The notes beneath the pieces were generated by a model, which did not search any database, was not told the origin of the DNA, and worked only from the letters and a program-made list of their open reading frames with translations. From positions 75,735-139,734 of the forward strand of contig CAZFYX010000025.1 of the NCBI GenBank assembly GCA_964523885.1: a DNA stretch of 64,000 nucleotides, in the 5' to 3' direction. The stretch is from SHXO01 sp964523885. Lineage in GTDB: Bacteria; Pseudomonadota; Gammaproteobacteria; Burkholderiales; SHXO01. Below, piece after piece: positions 9,043-18,272 of this stretch; within the stretch, counting starts at the first letter, position 1; each line of letters begins with the position of its first letter. The translations under genes and the position numbers were made by a program.

Positions 9043-10440
9043 ATGTCCGACGTCAGTGCAGCCGCGGCATCGCCGAGCGTGAGTGGCGCCGAAGCATCCG
9101 CCGCCGGCCCGATGCGTGAGCGCGTCCGCACCGCCCCGCCCGCGCAGCCTCCGCTTCCCGCTGCCGCGCCGGCGGCGACACCGCCCAGGCAGACCTGGCT
9201 GCAGCGCCTGGGCAACGCCGCGATCGACGCGAACGACAGCGACGAGCTGCGGCTGCGCAAGACGCTGCTGATCTTCGCCAGCGGCCTCATGAACATGGCC
9301 GCGATCGTCTGGCTGGCGATCTACTGGGCGCTGGGACTGAAGCTGCCCACCACCATCCCGCTGGCCTACCAGGTGATCTCGGCGCTCATCCTGGTCGTCT
9401 ACCTGAAGACGCGCAACTTCGACTTCTTCCGCATCGCCCAGCTGTCGCTGTTCCTGTTCGCGCCGTTCGTGATCCAGTGGAGCATCGGCAGCTTCGTCAA
9501 TTCCAGCGGGATCGTCCTGCTCGCGCTGCTCGCACCCGTGGGCGCGATGGTGGTGTACGGCCCGCGCGAGTCGATCCCCTGGTTCGTGGCCTACGTCGTG
9601 TTCACCGCGATGTCGGGGGCGTTCGACTATTTCCTCGCGAGCGGGGAGTCCTCCGGCGTGCCGATGCGCACCGTCGCGGTGTTCTTCGTGCTCAACTTCA
9701 CCATCCTGTCGAGCATCGTCTACCTGCTGCTGCGCTACTTCGTGCAGCAGAAGGACACGTTCCAGAACGAGCTGTCGCGCCAGCACGATCTGATGCGCAA
9801 CGAGCAGCGCAAGTCCGAGCAGCTGCTCACGACCATCCTGCCCCCGCACATCGCGGCGCGGCTGAAACAGGACCAGACCACCATCGCGGACGGCTTCGCC
9901 GACGTCTCGGTGATGTTCGCCGACATCGTGGGCTTCACCACGATGGCGGAGGAGCTCACGCCGAAGGAGGTGGTGAGCTTCCTCAACGAGGTGTTCACCC
10001 GCTTCGACGACCTGGCCGAGAAGCACAAGGTGGACAAGATCAAGACCATCGGTGACGCCTACATGGTGGCCGGCGGCGTCTCCGGCGACGATACCCAGTA
10101 CGTCTCGGCGGTGGCCGAGATGGCGCTGGAGATGGTCGAGCTCACCCGCAACAGCGACGTCATGCGCCGCTACAACGTCGCGTTCCACGTCGGGATCGCG
10201 ACCGGCCCGGTGATCGCCGGCGTCATCGGCGCCAAGCGCTTCATCTACGACCTCTGGGGCGACACCGTCAACGTCGCCAGCCGCATCACCTCGGAAGCGC
10301 CGCCGAGCGAGATCTACGTCGACAAGACCACCTACCGCCGCCTCGGCCACCGCTACGTCTTCAGCGAGCCCCGCGACCTGATGTTCAAGGGCAAGGGAAT
10401 GATGACGGTGTATCAGCTTCTGGGCCGCAGGCAGGCCTAG
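9043..10440 (+). CDS. Membrane class III adenylate cyclase
   Basis: A 465-residue protein with a proline/alanine-rich N-terminus (to about residue 65), about six predicted membrane helices (residues 80-240), a short coiled coil and a C-terminal class III cyclase domain (about 285-455). The two metal aspartates are seen in FADIVGF (D294) and TIGDAYM (D338). The purine-specifying Lys in DKIKTIG and Asp in YDLWGDTVN (D403), with the NVASR transition-state Asn/Arg, point to ATP, so the product is probably cAMP. The gap of about 200 bases upstream shows no clear promoter. Regulation probably comes through the membrane domain. Confidence 0.88.
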   Translation: MSDVSAAAASPSVSGAEASAAGPMRERVRTAPPAQPPLPAAAPAATPPRQTWLQRLGNAAIDANDSDELRLRKTLLIFASGLMNMAAIVWLAIYWALGLKLPTTIPLAYQVISALILVVYLKTRNFDFFRIAQLSLFLFAPFVIQWSIGSFVNSSGIVLLALLAPVGAMVVYGPRESIPWFVAYVVFTAMSGAFDYFLASGESSGVPMRTVAVFFVLNFTILSSIVYLLLRYFVQQKDTFQNELSRQHDLMRNEQRKSEQLLTTILPPHIAARLKQDQTTIADGFADVSVMFADIVGFTTMAEELTPKEVVSFLNEVFTRFDDLAEKHKVDKIKTIGDAYMVAGGVSGDDTQYVSAVAEMALEMVELTRNSDVMRRYNVAFHVGIATGPVIAGVIGAKRFIYDLWGDTVNVASRITSEAPPSEIYVDKTTYRRLGHRYVFSEPRDLMFKGKGMMTVYQLLGRRQA

Positions 10441-10445
10441 ACGCC

Positions 10446-10543
10446 CAGGCGCCAGGCTTTAGGCCCTAGACGCCAGAATCATGGATGCGGCGCGCAGCGC
10501 CGCTCGAAACCCCTGGCCTCTAGCGCCTAGGGCCTGGGGCCTG
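10446..10543. repeat. Inverted repeat hairpin locus B (cyclase to glnE gap)
   Basis: The arms 10446-10476 and 10513-10543 are 31 bases each and match as inverted repeats at 26 of 31 positions; two of the five mismatches still allow G-T pairing. Each arm is made of short related units around GGCnnTAG. The loop is about 36 bases. The right arm contains the glnE stop codon and its last codons, and the left arm begins six bases after the cyclase stop. Lying between convergent genes it could be a bidirectional terminator, but no T-tract is present. Confidence 0.85.
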
Positions 10544-13220
10544 ATCCGTCGAAGACGGCGGCCCACAGCTCCAGTACCGCCTCCACCAGCCCCGCCACCT
10601 TCTCCCGCTCGACCCGCGCGTATTGTTCGCCCTGCAGGCGCAGGGCGTGCTGCAGGCGGCGGAACTCGCGGTAGCTGTGCTGCACCGCTGACGCGGCCGC
10701 GGCATCGATGAGACCCAGCTCCGCGGCCAGGCCCAGCAGCGCGATGTTGCCCTTGTTGCCGGTCAGCCGCGCGTGCAGGTGAGCATGTCCCAGCACCAGG
10801 TATTGCACGATGAACTCCACGTCGACGATGCCGCCACGGTCGTGCTTCAGGTCGAACAGGCCGCTGCGGTTGGGGTGGCCCTCGAGCATGCGCGCGCGCA
10901 TCTGCGCGATCTCGCCGCGCAGCCCGGGCAGCTCGCGCGGCATGCGCAGGATCTCCACCCGCAGGGCCTCGAAGCGCTCGCCGATCGACGGGTCACCGGT
11001 GACGAAGCGCGCTCGGGTTAGGGCCTGGTGCTCCCACACCCAGGCCTTGGTGCGCTGGTACTCGGCGAACGCCTCCACCCGGCTCACCAGCAGCCCGCTG
11101 GCACCGTCGGGGCGCAGGCGCAAATCGGTCTCGTACAGGACGCCGGCGGGCGTGAAGCTCGTGAGCCAGGTGTTGATGCGCTGAGCGAGCCGCGCGTAGT
11201 TCTCCTGCGCATCGGGGTGCCCGTCGTCGTAGAGGAAGATCAGGTCGAGGTCCGAGGCATAGCCCAGCTCCTTGCCGCCGAGCTTGCCGTAGCCGACGAT
11301 CGCGAACGCGGGTGCGTTGCGGTGGCGGGTGCGCAGTCCGTTCCAGGCCAGGCGCAGCACCTGTGTGAGCACCAGGTCGGCGAGGTCGCTCAGGTGATCG
11401 CTCAGCTTCTCCAGCGGCAGGCTGCCGGCGAGGTCCTGGGTCAGCAGGTGGATGGTGCGCACCTGCTTGAAATGGCGCAGGATGTCCATCTGGCGCTCGG
11501 TGTTGTCGGCCGCGTCCAGCTCCTCTTCCAGGCTGGCCGCCAGCGCCGGCCAGTCGGGCGGCTCCAGGTGCGCCGGCGCGATCAGCTCGTCGAGCAGGAT
11601 CGGGTGGCGCGCGAGGAAGTCCGCCGCCCACGGGCTCGCCGACGCGAGGGTGGCCAGGCGCCCCAGCGCTGCCGGGTATTCCTGCAACAGCGCCAGGTAG
11701 GATTCGCGCCGGCCGATGCTCTCCAGCACGCGCGCCAGGCGCTCCAGCGTGGCATCCGGGCGCTCCGACTCGCCCGCCACCTGCAGCAGCTGGGGTACCA
11801 GTCGGTCGAGCCGCGCGTGAGTGGACGGGGACATGCGGCGGTACAGTCCGCTCTCGCGGAAGTCGCGCAGGCGGGCGACGATGGCCGGGCCGTTCACGTA
11901 GCCGGTGGTGGCCAGGGCCGCCACCGCCTTCTCCTCGTCGACGCCGCGCCAGGCCACCGCCAGCGGATGCTCGCTGCGTTCCCCGTGGGGATCGACGAAG
12001 ACGCTGTCGAAGTGCCGGGTGACGCAGCTGCGGTGCCGTTCCAGCACGCTGCGAAACGCGGCGAAATCGGCAAAGCCCATGCTCTGCGCGATCAGCTCTC
12101 GATCGGCCTCGTTCGCCGGCAGCATCTGCGTCTGCTGATCCTCCAGGTACTGCAGCCGGTGCTCGAGGTTGCGCAGGAACACGTACGCCTCGGACAGCTC
12201 GCGGGCGGCCTCCTGCGGCAGGAGCTGGCGTTGCGCCAGGCGCGGGAGCGTCGCCAGCGTGGGGCGCAGCCGCAGCCCGGGATCGCGTCCGCCGCGCACG
12301 ATCTGGAACACCTGAGCGATGAACTCGATCTCGCGGATCCCGCCCGGGCCCAGCTTGATGTTGTCGTACAGGTCGCGCCGTCCCACCTCGGCCCGGATCT
12401 GTGCATGCAGCTCGCGCAGCGAGGCGAACGCGCTGTAGTCGAGATGGCGGCGGTAGACGAACGGCGTGACCAGCGCCATCAGCTCGGCATCCGGCTGGCC
12501 GGTGATCTCGCGGGCCTTCACCCAGGCATAGCGCTCCCACTCGCGGCCCTGGCTGTGCAGGTAGTTCTCGAGCATGGGCAGGCTCATCACCAGCGGGCCG
12601 CTCTCGCCATAGGGGCGCAGGCGCATGTCGACCCGGAACACGTGGCCGTCAGCCGTGTAGTGGTTGAGTGCGTTGATGAGCTTGCGTCCCAGGCGGGTGA
12701 AGTACTCGTGCGCGCTGAGCGGTCGCGGCCCGTCGGTCTGGCCCTCGTCCGGGTAGAGGAAGATCAGGTCGATGTCCGAGGAGACGTTGAGCTCCTGCCC
12801 GCCGAGCTTGCCCATGCCCATCACGAACAGCGACTGCGGCACGGCCCCCGGGCTGGCATGCGGGCGGCCGTGCACCTGCGCCAGCGCGGCGTCCAGGTGG
12901 GTGAGCGCGAAGCGCACGCTCTCCTCCGCCAGGGCGGTGATCGAGCCGACCACTTCGGCGAGATCGGCCAGTCCCGCCAGGTCGCGTGTCATGATGCGGA
13001 TGACGGCCGCCTTGCGCACCTCGCGCAGCGCGTGCAGCAGGCCGGCCTCGTCCTGCACGGCGTACCTGCCCAGCAGGGTGCGGATCTGCGCCGCATCCAG
13101 GGCGGTTTCGAGGTCGGCAGGCGCGAAGCATGCTGGCGGGCGCTCCAGCAGACGGGTGAGGAAGCGGCTGTACCGGGCGGCGGCGGCGAGCAGGGACACG
13201 GGGTCCGGGGAAGTGGGCAT
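10527..13220 (-). CDS. glnE: Bifunctional glutamine synthetase adenylyltransferase/adenylyl-removing enzyme
   Basis: An 897-residue regulator that adenylylates and deadenylylates glutamine synthetase in answer to PII and glutamine. Both nucleotidyltransferase domains are intact: GMGKLGGQELNVSSDIDLIF in the N-terminal deadenylylase half and GYGKLGGKELGYASDLDLIF in the C-terminal adenylylase half, each with the G-S-D-x-D metal site. Each half is followed by a helical PII-uridylyltransferase-like segment (for example DIEFIAQ/VDVEFIVQYL regions). I take the ATG at 13220 (MPTSPDPVSLLAAA). It is divergent from the YhdP gene. Confidence 0.96.
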   Translation of the reverse strand: MPTSPDPVSLLAAAARYSRFLTRLLERPPACFAPADLETALDAAQIRTLLGRYAVQDEAGLLHALREVRKAAVIRIMTRDLAGLADLAEVVGSITALAEESVRFALTHLDAALAQVHGRPHASPGAVPQSLFVMGMGKLGGQELNVSSDIDLIFLYPDEGQTDGPRPLSAHEYFTRLGRKLINALNHYTADGHVFRVDMRLRPYGESGPLVMSLPMLENYLHSQGREWERYAWVKAREITGQPDAELMALVTPFVYRRHLDYSAFASLRELHAQIRAEVGRRDLYDNIKLGPGGIREIEFIAQVFQIVRGGRDPGLRLRPTLATLPRLAQRQLLPQEAARELSEAYVFLRNLEHRLQYLEDQQTQMLPANEADRELIAQSMGFADFAAFRSVLERHRSCVTRHFDSVFVDPHGERSEHPLAVAWRGVDEEKAVAALATTGYVNGPAIVARLRDFRESGLYRRMSPSTHARLDRLVPQLLQVAGESERPDATLERLARVLESIGRRESYLALLQEYPAALGRLATLASASPWAADFLARHPILLDELIAPAHLEPPDWPALAASLEEELDAADNTERQMDILRHFKQVRTIHLLTQDLAGSLPLEKLSDHLSDLADLVLTQVLRLAWNGLRTRHRNAPAFAIVGYGKLGGKELGYASDLDLIFLYDDGHPDAQENYARLAQRINTWLTSFTPAGVLYETDLRLRPDGASGLLVSRVEAFAEYQRTKAWVWEHQALTRARFVTGDPSIGERFEALRVEILRMPRELPGLRGEIAQMRARMLEGHPNRSGLFDLKHDRGGIVDVEFIVQYLVLGHAHLHARLTGNKGNIALLGLAAELGLIDAAAASAVQHSYREFRRLQHALRLQGEQYARVEREKVAGLVEAVLELWAAVFDGSGPRP

Positions 13221-13377
13221 CGAGTAAGATGACGCTATGCAGAGATGAGGTCGACGGACGGGCAGCCGCAAGAGTGCGGGCGGCCCGCCGGGCCAGCGGG
13301 CGCGTGGGCGGTCCGGCCGATCGTGCTGCACCCGCCCGGACGCCGGCCGCGCCGGGGGTCACGCCGCCGTTCCCCGA

Positions 13378-16300
13378 TTGGCATCGCGCGTGACCCGACG
13401 TCATTCTATTTTCAGGTTCCCGCCCCTGGCAAACCCACGCTCTCCCACCCGGTTCTCGCCGCGTCCCGCGCTGCGTGCGGTCGGGCACGGCACGCTCTGG
13501 CTGTACCGCGTGGCCACCAACCTGCTGCTGGTCACCGCGCTCCTCCTCGGCGTGGCCATCCTGCTGCTGCGCTACTGGGTGCTGCCGGACCTGGGCCAGC
13601 ATCGCGACCAGATCGCGCAGGCCCTCAGCAACGCGGCCCGGCAGAAGATCACCCTGGGTGCCGTGGACGGGCGCTGGGACGGATTCCGTCCGCGCCTGGT
13701 CCTGCGCGACCTGCGCGTGTACGACCGCTCCGGCACCGAGCGCCTTGCGCTCGCCGAAGTCGACGCGACCCTGTCCTGGACCTCGCTGCTGGGGGAGGTG
13801 CGCTTCCACTCCATCGACGTGAACCGTCTCGCGCTCGAAGTCCGGCGCGACGAGCGCGGCGTGTTCTCGGTTGCCGGCATCGTCCTGGAGCCCGGGGAGG
13901 GCGACGACGGCTTCGGCAACTGGCTGCTGGAGCAGCACCGGGTCGCGGTCCACCAGTCGTCCCTGACCTGGATCGACGAGACATTGGGCGGCACGCCGCT
14001 ACTGCTAAAGGACGTCGAGCTGCTGGTCGAGAAGCGGCTGGGCACGTGGCGGCTGGGCATGCAGGCGGTGCCGCCGCTCGAGGTCGCGTCGCCCATCGAT
14101 CTTCGCGGCGAGCTGCGGCGCGACGGCAGCGGCCGCGCGAGGACCTGGCACGGGCGGGTCTACCTCGGCTTCAGTTACGCCGACCTGGCCGCGCTCGGAC
14201 ACTGGCTCGCGATGCCGGCAGACATCCAGCGTGGTGCCGGCGGCCTGGAGGTCTGGGCCGACGTGGGCGGCAGCCGGATCACCCAGGTGCTCGCCGACAT
14301 CGGCCTGGCCGACGTAAGCCTGCGCATGCGCACGAACCTGCCCTACCTCGATCTCGCCCGCCTGACCGGCCGGGTGGCCTGGTCGGGCGGGCCGGACAGC
14401 ATGAGCTGGGCGGCGCACAACCTGGCCTTCACCACTCCGGACGGCCTCGAGCTGCCTCCGGCCGACATCTCCTACCGCCGCACCGGCGCGGAGGACGATC
14501 CCAAGGCCCGCTCGGAGGCGACCTTCGACGCGCTCGACCTGGCCGCGGTGGTGCGCCTGATCGACCGGCTCCCGCTCGACGATGCGCTGCGCGCGCGACT
14601 CGCGGAGATGAACCCACGGGGCAGGTTGAACGCCTTCGAGCTGCGCTGGACCGGCCCGCTGGCCTCGCGGACCGAGTACGCCGCCCGCGGCAGCTTCGAC
14701 GGAGTGACCGTCGCCCCGTCCGGTTACCTGCCCGGCTTCGCCACCGTCAGCGGGAACGTCGATGCGACCCAGGCCGGCGGCCGCGTGGACCTGCGTGCCC
14801 GCGGTTCGGAGCTCGTGATGCCGAAGGTGTTCGCCGGGCCGCTGCCGCTCGACGACCTGTCGGGGCGAGTGAGCTGGACCATGACCGCGCAGGGAGCGGC
14901 GGTGCGGGTCGAGTCGGTGACCTTCGCCAACGCCCATCTGGCCGGGCAGGCGAGCGCGGTCTACACAGTGGTTCCCGGGCAGCCCGGCACGCTCGATCTG
15001 GCCGGGACACTCCAGCGCGGCGAGGGGCGCGAGGCCTGGCGTTATCTGCCGCTCCAGCTCAAGGGCGAGGTGCGCGAGTGGCTGCAGCAGGCGATCTCCG
15101 CAGGTCGGGTGGGACAAACGCGCTTCCGCCTGAGCGGCGACCTCGCGCGCTTTCCGTTCGCGGGCGCAAACGCGGGTGTATTCGAGGTGGTGGCACCGTT
15201 CGAGCAGGCCACGTTCGCCTTCGACCCGGCCTGGCCGGCGCTGGAGGGGCTGCGCGGGTCACTGGAGTTCCACAACAACAGCCTGACCGTGCGCTTGAGC
15301 GAGGGGCACCTGTTCGGCCTGCGCCTGCTCACGGCGACGGCGACGATCGGCGACCTCAGCGGCGATCAGCCGGTGTGCGTCCTGCGCGGCGAAGCCGAGG
15401 GTCCGACCGCGGACTTCCTGCGCTTCATCGCTGCCAGCCCGCTGCAGCGGATCCTCATCGGCGTCACTGACCAGATGCAGGCCAGCGGCACCGGGGGCCT
15501 GGGGCTGGTCCTGGAACTGCCGCTCGAACACCTCGACGATACCCGGGTATCGGGGCGCTACCGCTTCGCCGCCAACACGCTGGAGCCGGGGAACGGCGCA
15601 CCTCGCGTCGATCAGCTCACCGGCGAGCTGCTGTTCAGCGACCGCGAGGTGCGGCTGCCGGAGGGCACCGCGCGCGTGCTCGGTTTTCCGCTGCGCTTCA
15701 CTGCCGAGCGGACGCCCCAGTCGAAGGGGCTGCAGATCCGCGCCAGCGGCCGGGCGGATGCGCCCGCGATCCGCGCGCTGGTGGGGCAGCGCTGGGCAGA
15801 GGGCCTGAGCGGCGAAACGGAGTGGCAGGGCACGCTGCACGTGCAGGACGGCAGCTACGAGCTGGCCATCGACTCGGAGCTGCGCGGGCTGGTCTCGGCA
15901 CTGCCGGCCCCGCTCGCCAAGGATGCCGCTGCGCCGCTGCGCTTCAACCTGCAGCGGCGCAGCGCTGCAGCCGGTCGCGAGCTGACGGTGGTGAACGTGG
16001 GCAACGTGTTCTCCGCGCAGTGGCTCGAACCGCACGGGGCCGCGCAGGCGCTGCGGGCGGAAGTGCGCTTCAACGAGCCCGCGCCGCTGCCGCAGCGCGA
16101 CGGGGTCTGGCTCGCCGGGCGCGTCGCCGTGCTCGACGTCGATCGCTGGCGGCCGCTGCTGCGAGGCGGTGACGCCGACGCCGACGCCGACGCGACTGGT
16201 GGCCGCGGCGGCATCACCCTGAGCACCCCCCGCGCGATCCTGTTCGGCAGGCAGTGGAACGACGTCTCAGTCCAGGCGGTGCGGAAGGATGACGTGTGGC

Positions 16301-17280
16301 AGGGTCAGGTGGATGCGCGCGAAGTGGCGGGCACGTTCACCTGGAACACGTCCGGGCCCGGGAACGTCTACGCCCGCCTGGGCCGGCTCCACCTGCCGCA
16401 GCCGGTCGTGCGCGTGGAGGCACCGGCTGCGGCGGCGGGCGGGGACGAGTCGCTGCCGGGGCTCGACGTCCAGGCCGAGGACTTCCGGGCGGGCGAACGG
16501 CAGTTCGGCAAACTGCAACTGCTCGCCGTTCCCGAGGGGCGGGACTGGCGCGTGCGCCAGCTCGACCTGCGCCGGCCGGAAGGCAGCCTGGCCATGACCG
16601 GCATCTGGCGGGCGGGTGCGACGCCGGTCATGCATCTGGATCTGCAGGCCGACGTGAAGGATCTCGGGGCCTGGTTCGCACAGATCGGTCTGCCACAGGC
16701 GCTGGCCGGCGGCAGCGGCAAGATGACGGCGCAGCTGGCCTGGAAGGGGCCGCCCGAATCCGTCGACACACCCACGCTCAACGGTACCGTGAAGCTGGAG
16801 GCGAAGCAGGGGCGCTTTGTTAAAATCGAGCCGGGATTGGGGAAGCTCATCGGCGTGTTAAGCCTGCAGGCGCTCCCGCGGCGGGTCACGCTCGACTTCA
16901 ATGACGTCTTCAGCGACGGCTTCGCGTTCGACCGTGTGTCGGCCGCGGCAACCATCGACCGCGGCGTTGCGCATACCAGCGACTTCATGATGGTCGGGCC
17001 GGCCGCCCGGGTCGAGATGAGCGGGGACATCAACCTCGCCGGCGAGACCCAGCGCCTCGACGTCAAGGTGCTGCCCTCGATGAGCGAGAGCGTGGCGCTG
17101 GGGGCCGCGATCGTGAACCCGGCGGTGGGACTGGCCACACTGCTCGCCCAGAAGGTGCTGAAGGACCCGATTGGCCAGATGATCGCGTTCGACTATGAAG
17201 TGAGCGGGACGTGGGCCGATCCCATCGTGTTGAAGAAACGGCGCGGGACGCCGGAACAAACCAGGCAGGGCCGCAAATAG
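13378..17280 (+). CDS. yhdP: YhdP-like AsmA-family inner-membrane protein
   Basis: A protein of about 1300 residues with one N-terminal membrane helix (NLLLVTALLLGVAILLLRYW) and a very long, strand-rich periplasmic part. It ends in a conserved AsmA-like C-terminal domain (KIEPGLGKLIGVLSLQALPRRVTLDF, then IAFDYEVSGTWADPIV). YhdP, TamB and AsmA relatives are proposed bridge-like lipid carriers moving phospholipids between inner and outer membranes. The start is uncertain: the frame opens with TTG at 13378, and a GTG at 13390 is also possible. A run of four alternating Asp-Ala repeats near 16175 is a local low-complexity insert. The stop is one base from the next start. Confidence 0.88.
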   Translation: MASRVTRRHSIFRFPPLANPRSPTRFSPRPALRAVGHGTLWLYRVATNLLLVTALLLGVAILLLRYWVLPDLGQHRDQIAQALSNAARQKITLGAVDGRWDGFRPRLVLRDLRVYDRSGTERLALAEVDATLSWTSLLGEVRFHSIDVNRLALEVRRDERGVFSVAGIVLEPGEGDDGFGNWLLEQHRVAVHQSSLTWIDETLGGTPLLLKDVELLVEKRLGTWRLGMQAVPPLEVASPIDLRGELRRDGSGRARTWHGRVYLGFSYADLAALGHWLAMPADIQRGAGGLEVWADVGGSRITQVLADIGLADVSLRMRTNLPYLDLARLTGRVAWSGGPDSMSWAAHNLAFTTPDGLELPPADISYRRTGAEDDPKARSEATFDALDLAAVVRLIDRLPLDDALRARLAEMNPRGRLNAFELRWTGPLASRTEYAARGSFDGVTVAPSGYLPGFATVSGNVDATQAGGRVDLRARGSELVMPKVFAGPLPLDDLSGRVSWTMTAQGAAVRVESVTFANAHLAGQASAVYTVVPGQPGTLDLAGTLQRGEGREAWRYLPLQLKGEVREWLQQAISAGRVGQTRFRLSGDLARFPFAGANAGVFEVVAPFEQATFAFDPAWPALEGLRGSLEFHNNSLTVRLSEGHLFGLRLLTATATIGDLSGDQPVCVLRGEAEGPTADFLRFIAASPLQRILIGVTDQMQASGTGGLGLVLELPLEHLDDTRVSGRYRFAANTLEPGNGAPRVDQLTGELLFSDREVRLPEGTARVLGFPLRFTAERTPQSKGLQIRASGRADAPAIRALVGQRWAEGLSGETEWQGTLHVQDGSYELAIDSELRGLVSALPAPLAKDAAAPLRFNLQRRSAAAGRELTVVNVGNVFSAQWLEPHGAAQALRAEVRFNEPAPLPQRDGVWLAGRVAVLDVDRWRPLLRGGDADADADATGGRGGITLSTPRAILFGRQWNDVSVQAVRKDDVWQGQVDAREVAGTFTWNTSGPGNVYARLGRLHLPQPVVRVEAPAAAAGGDESLPGLDVQAEDFRAGERQFGKLQLLAVPEGRDWRVRQLDLRRPEGSLAMTGIWRAGATPVMHLDLQADVKDLGAWFAQIGLPQALAGGSGKMTAQLAWKGPPESVDTPTLNGTVKLEAKQGRFVKIEPGLGKLIGVLSLQALPRRVTLDFNDVFSDGFAFDRVSAAATIDRGVAHTSDFMMVGPAARVEMSGDINLAGETQRLDVKVLPSMSESVALGAAIVNPAVGLATLLAQKVLKDPIGQMIAFDYEVSGTWADPIVLKKRRGTPEQTRQGRK

Positions 17281-17281
17281 G

Positions 17282-18193
17282 ATGAGTGCAGCACCCAAGT
17301 CGAGCTTCGGGAAGCCGCGGGCCGCGCGGCCGGTGGCCACGCGCGGCCGCGATCGCGCCGACGCGCCCCCGGCGGTGTTCCGCATCGCGGGCGTGCAGAT
17401 GGCCTCCGGGCCGAACGTGTCCGCCAACCTCAACGAGGCGAAGCGCCTGATCGAGATGGCCGCCGAGCAGGGTGCCCGCCTGATCGCGCTGCCCGAGTAC
17501 TTCGCCATCATGGGGCTCAAGGACACCGACAAGGTCGACGCGCGGGAGCGCGAGGGCCAGGGGCAGATCCAGCGCTTCCTCGCCGAGACCGCGCGGCGGC
17601 TCAAGGTGTGGCTGCTCGGCTGCTCCATTCCGCTGGAGTCGCCGGTGCCTGGCAAGGTGCACAACTCGCTGCTGGTCTACGACGACACCGGCCGCCAGGT
17701 GTCGCGCTACGACAAGATCCACCTGTTCGCCCTGAGCATGGGCGAGGACCGGTTCTCCGAGTCCCGCACCATCCAGCCGGGCCACGAGGTCAAGGTGGTG
17801 GAGTCGCCGTTCGGCCGCATCGGGCTGTCGATCTGCTACGACCTGCGCTTCCCGGAGCTGTACCGCGCCATGGGGACGGTCGACATCATCGTGGTCCCGG
17901 CGGCGTTCACCGAGAAGACCGGCCGCGCGCACTGGGAGGCACTGATCCGCGCCCGCGCGATCGAGAACCTGGCCTACGTGCTGGCCCCCGCGCAAGGCGG
18001 CTACCACCTGAGCGGGCGCGAGACCCACGGCCACAGCATGATCGTGGACCCCTGGGGCGTGGTGCTGGACCGGCTGCCGCGGGGCTCGGGCGTGGTGATC
18101 GCCGGGGTCAACCCCGGCTACCAGGCCAGCCTGCGCCAGGGCCTGCCGGCACTCGAGCACCGGATGACGGTCAAACCGGCGGTGTCCAAGTGA
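17282..18193 (+). CDS. Nit-type carbon-nitrogen hydrolase (omega-amidase/deaminated glutathione amidase-like)
   Basis: A 303-residue nitrilase-superfamily amidase. The catalytic triad is visible as E72 (IALPEYFAIMG), K145 (RYDKIHLFAL) and C185 (SICYDLRFPELYR). The sequence resembles the Nit1/Nit2 branch, which clears deaminated glutathione or alpha-ketoglutaramate, rather than true nitrilases; the substrate assignment is inference. The first 30 residues are Ala/Arg-rich and precede the fold. It is one base downstream of the YhdP-like gene and directly upstream of tldD, a common betaproteobacterial order. Confidence 0.9.
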   Translation: MSAAPKSSFGKPRAARPVATRGRDRADAPPAVFRIAGVQMASGPNVSANLNEAKRLIEMAAEQGARLIALPEYFAIMGLKDTDKVDAREREGQGQIQRFLAETARRLKVWLLGCSIPLESPVPGKVHNSLLVYDDTGRQVSRYDKIHLFALSMGEDRFSESRTIQPGHEVKVVESPFGRIGLSICYDLRFPELYRAMGTVDIIVVPAAFTEKTGRAHWEALIRARAIENLAYVLAPAQGGYHLSGRETHGHSMIVDPWGVVLDRLPRGSGVVIAGVNPGYQASLRQGLPALEHRMTVKPAVSK

Positions 18194-18272
18194 CGCGGCC
18201 CCCGCCTTGAACCCGGCCCGGCCGGACCCAACTGCCACCAACGAGCCCCTGTCCCTGCCTGCTACCGATCCC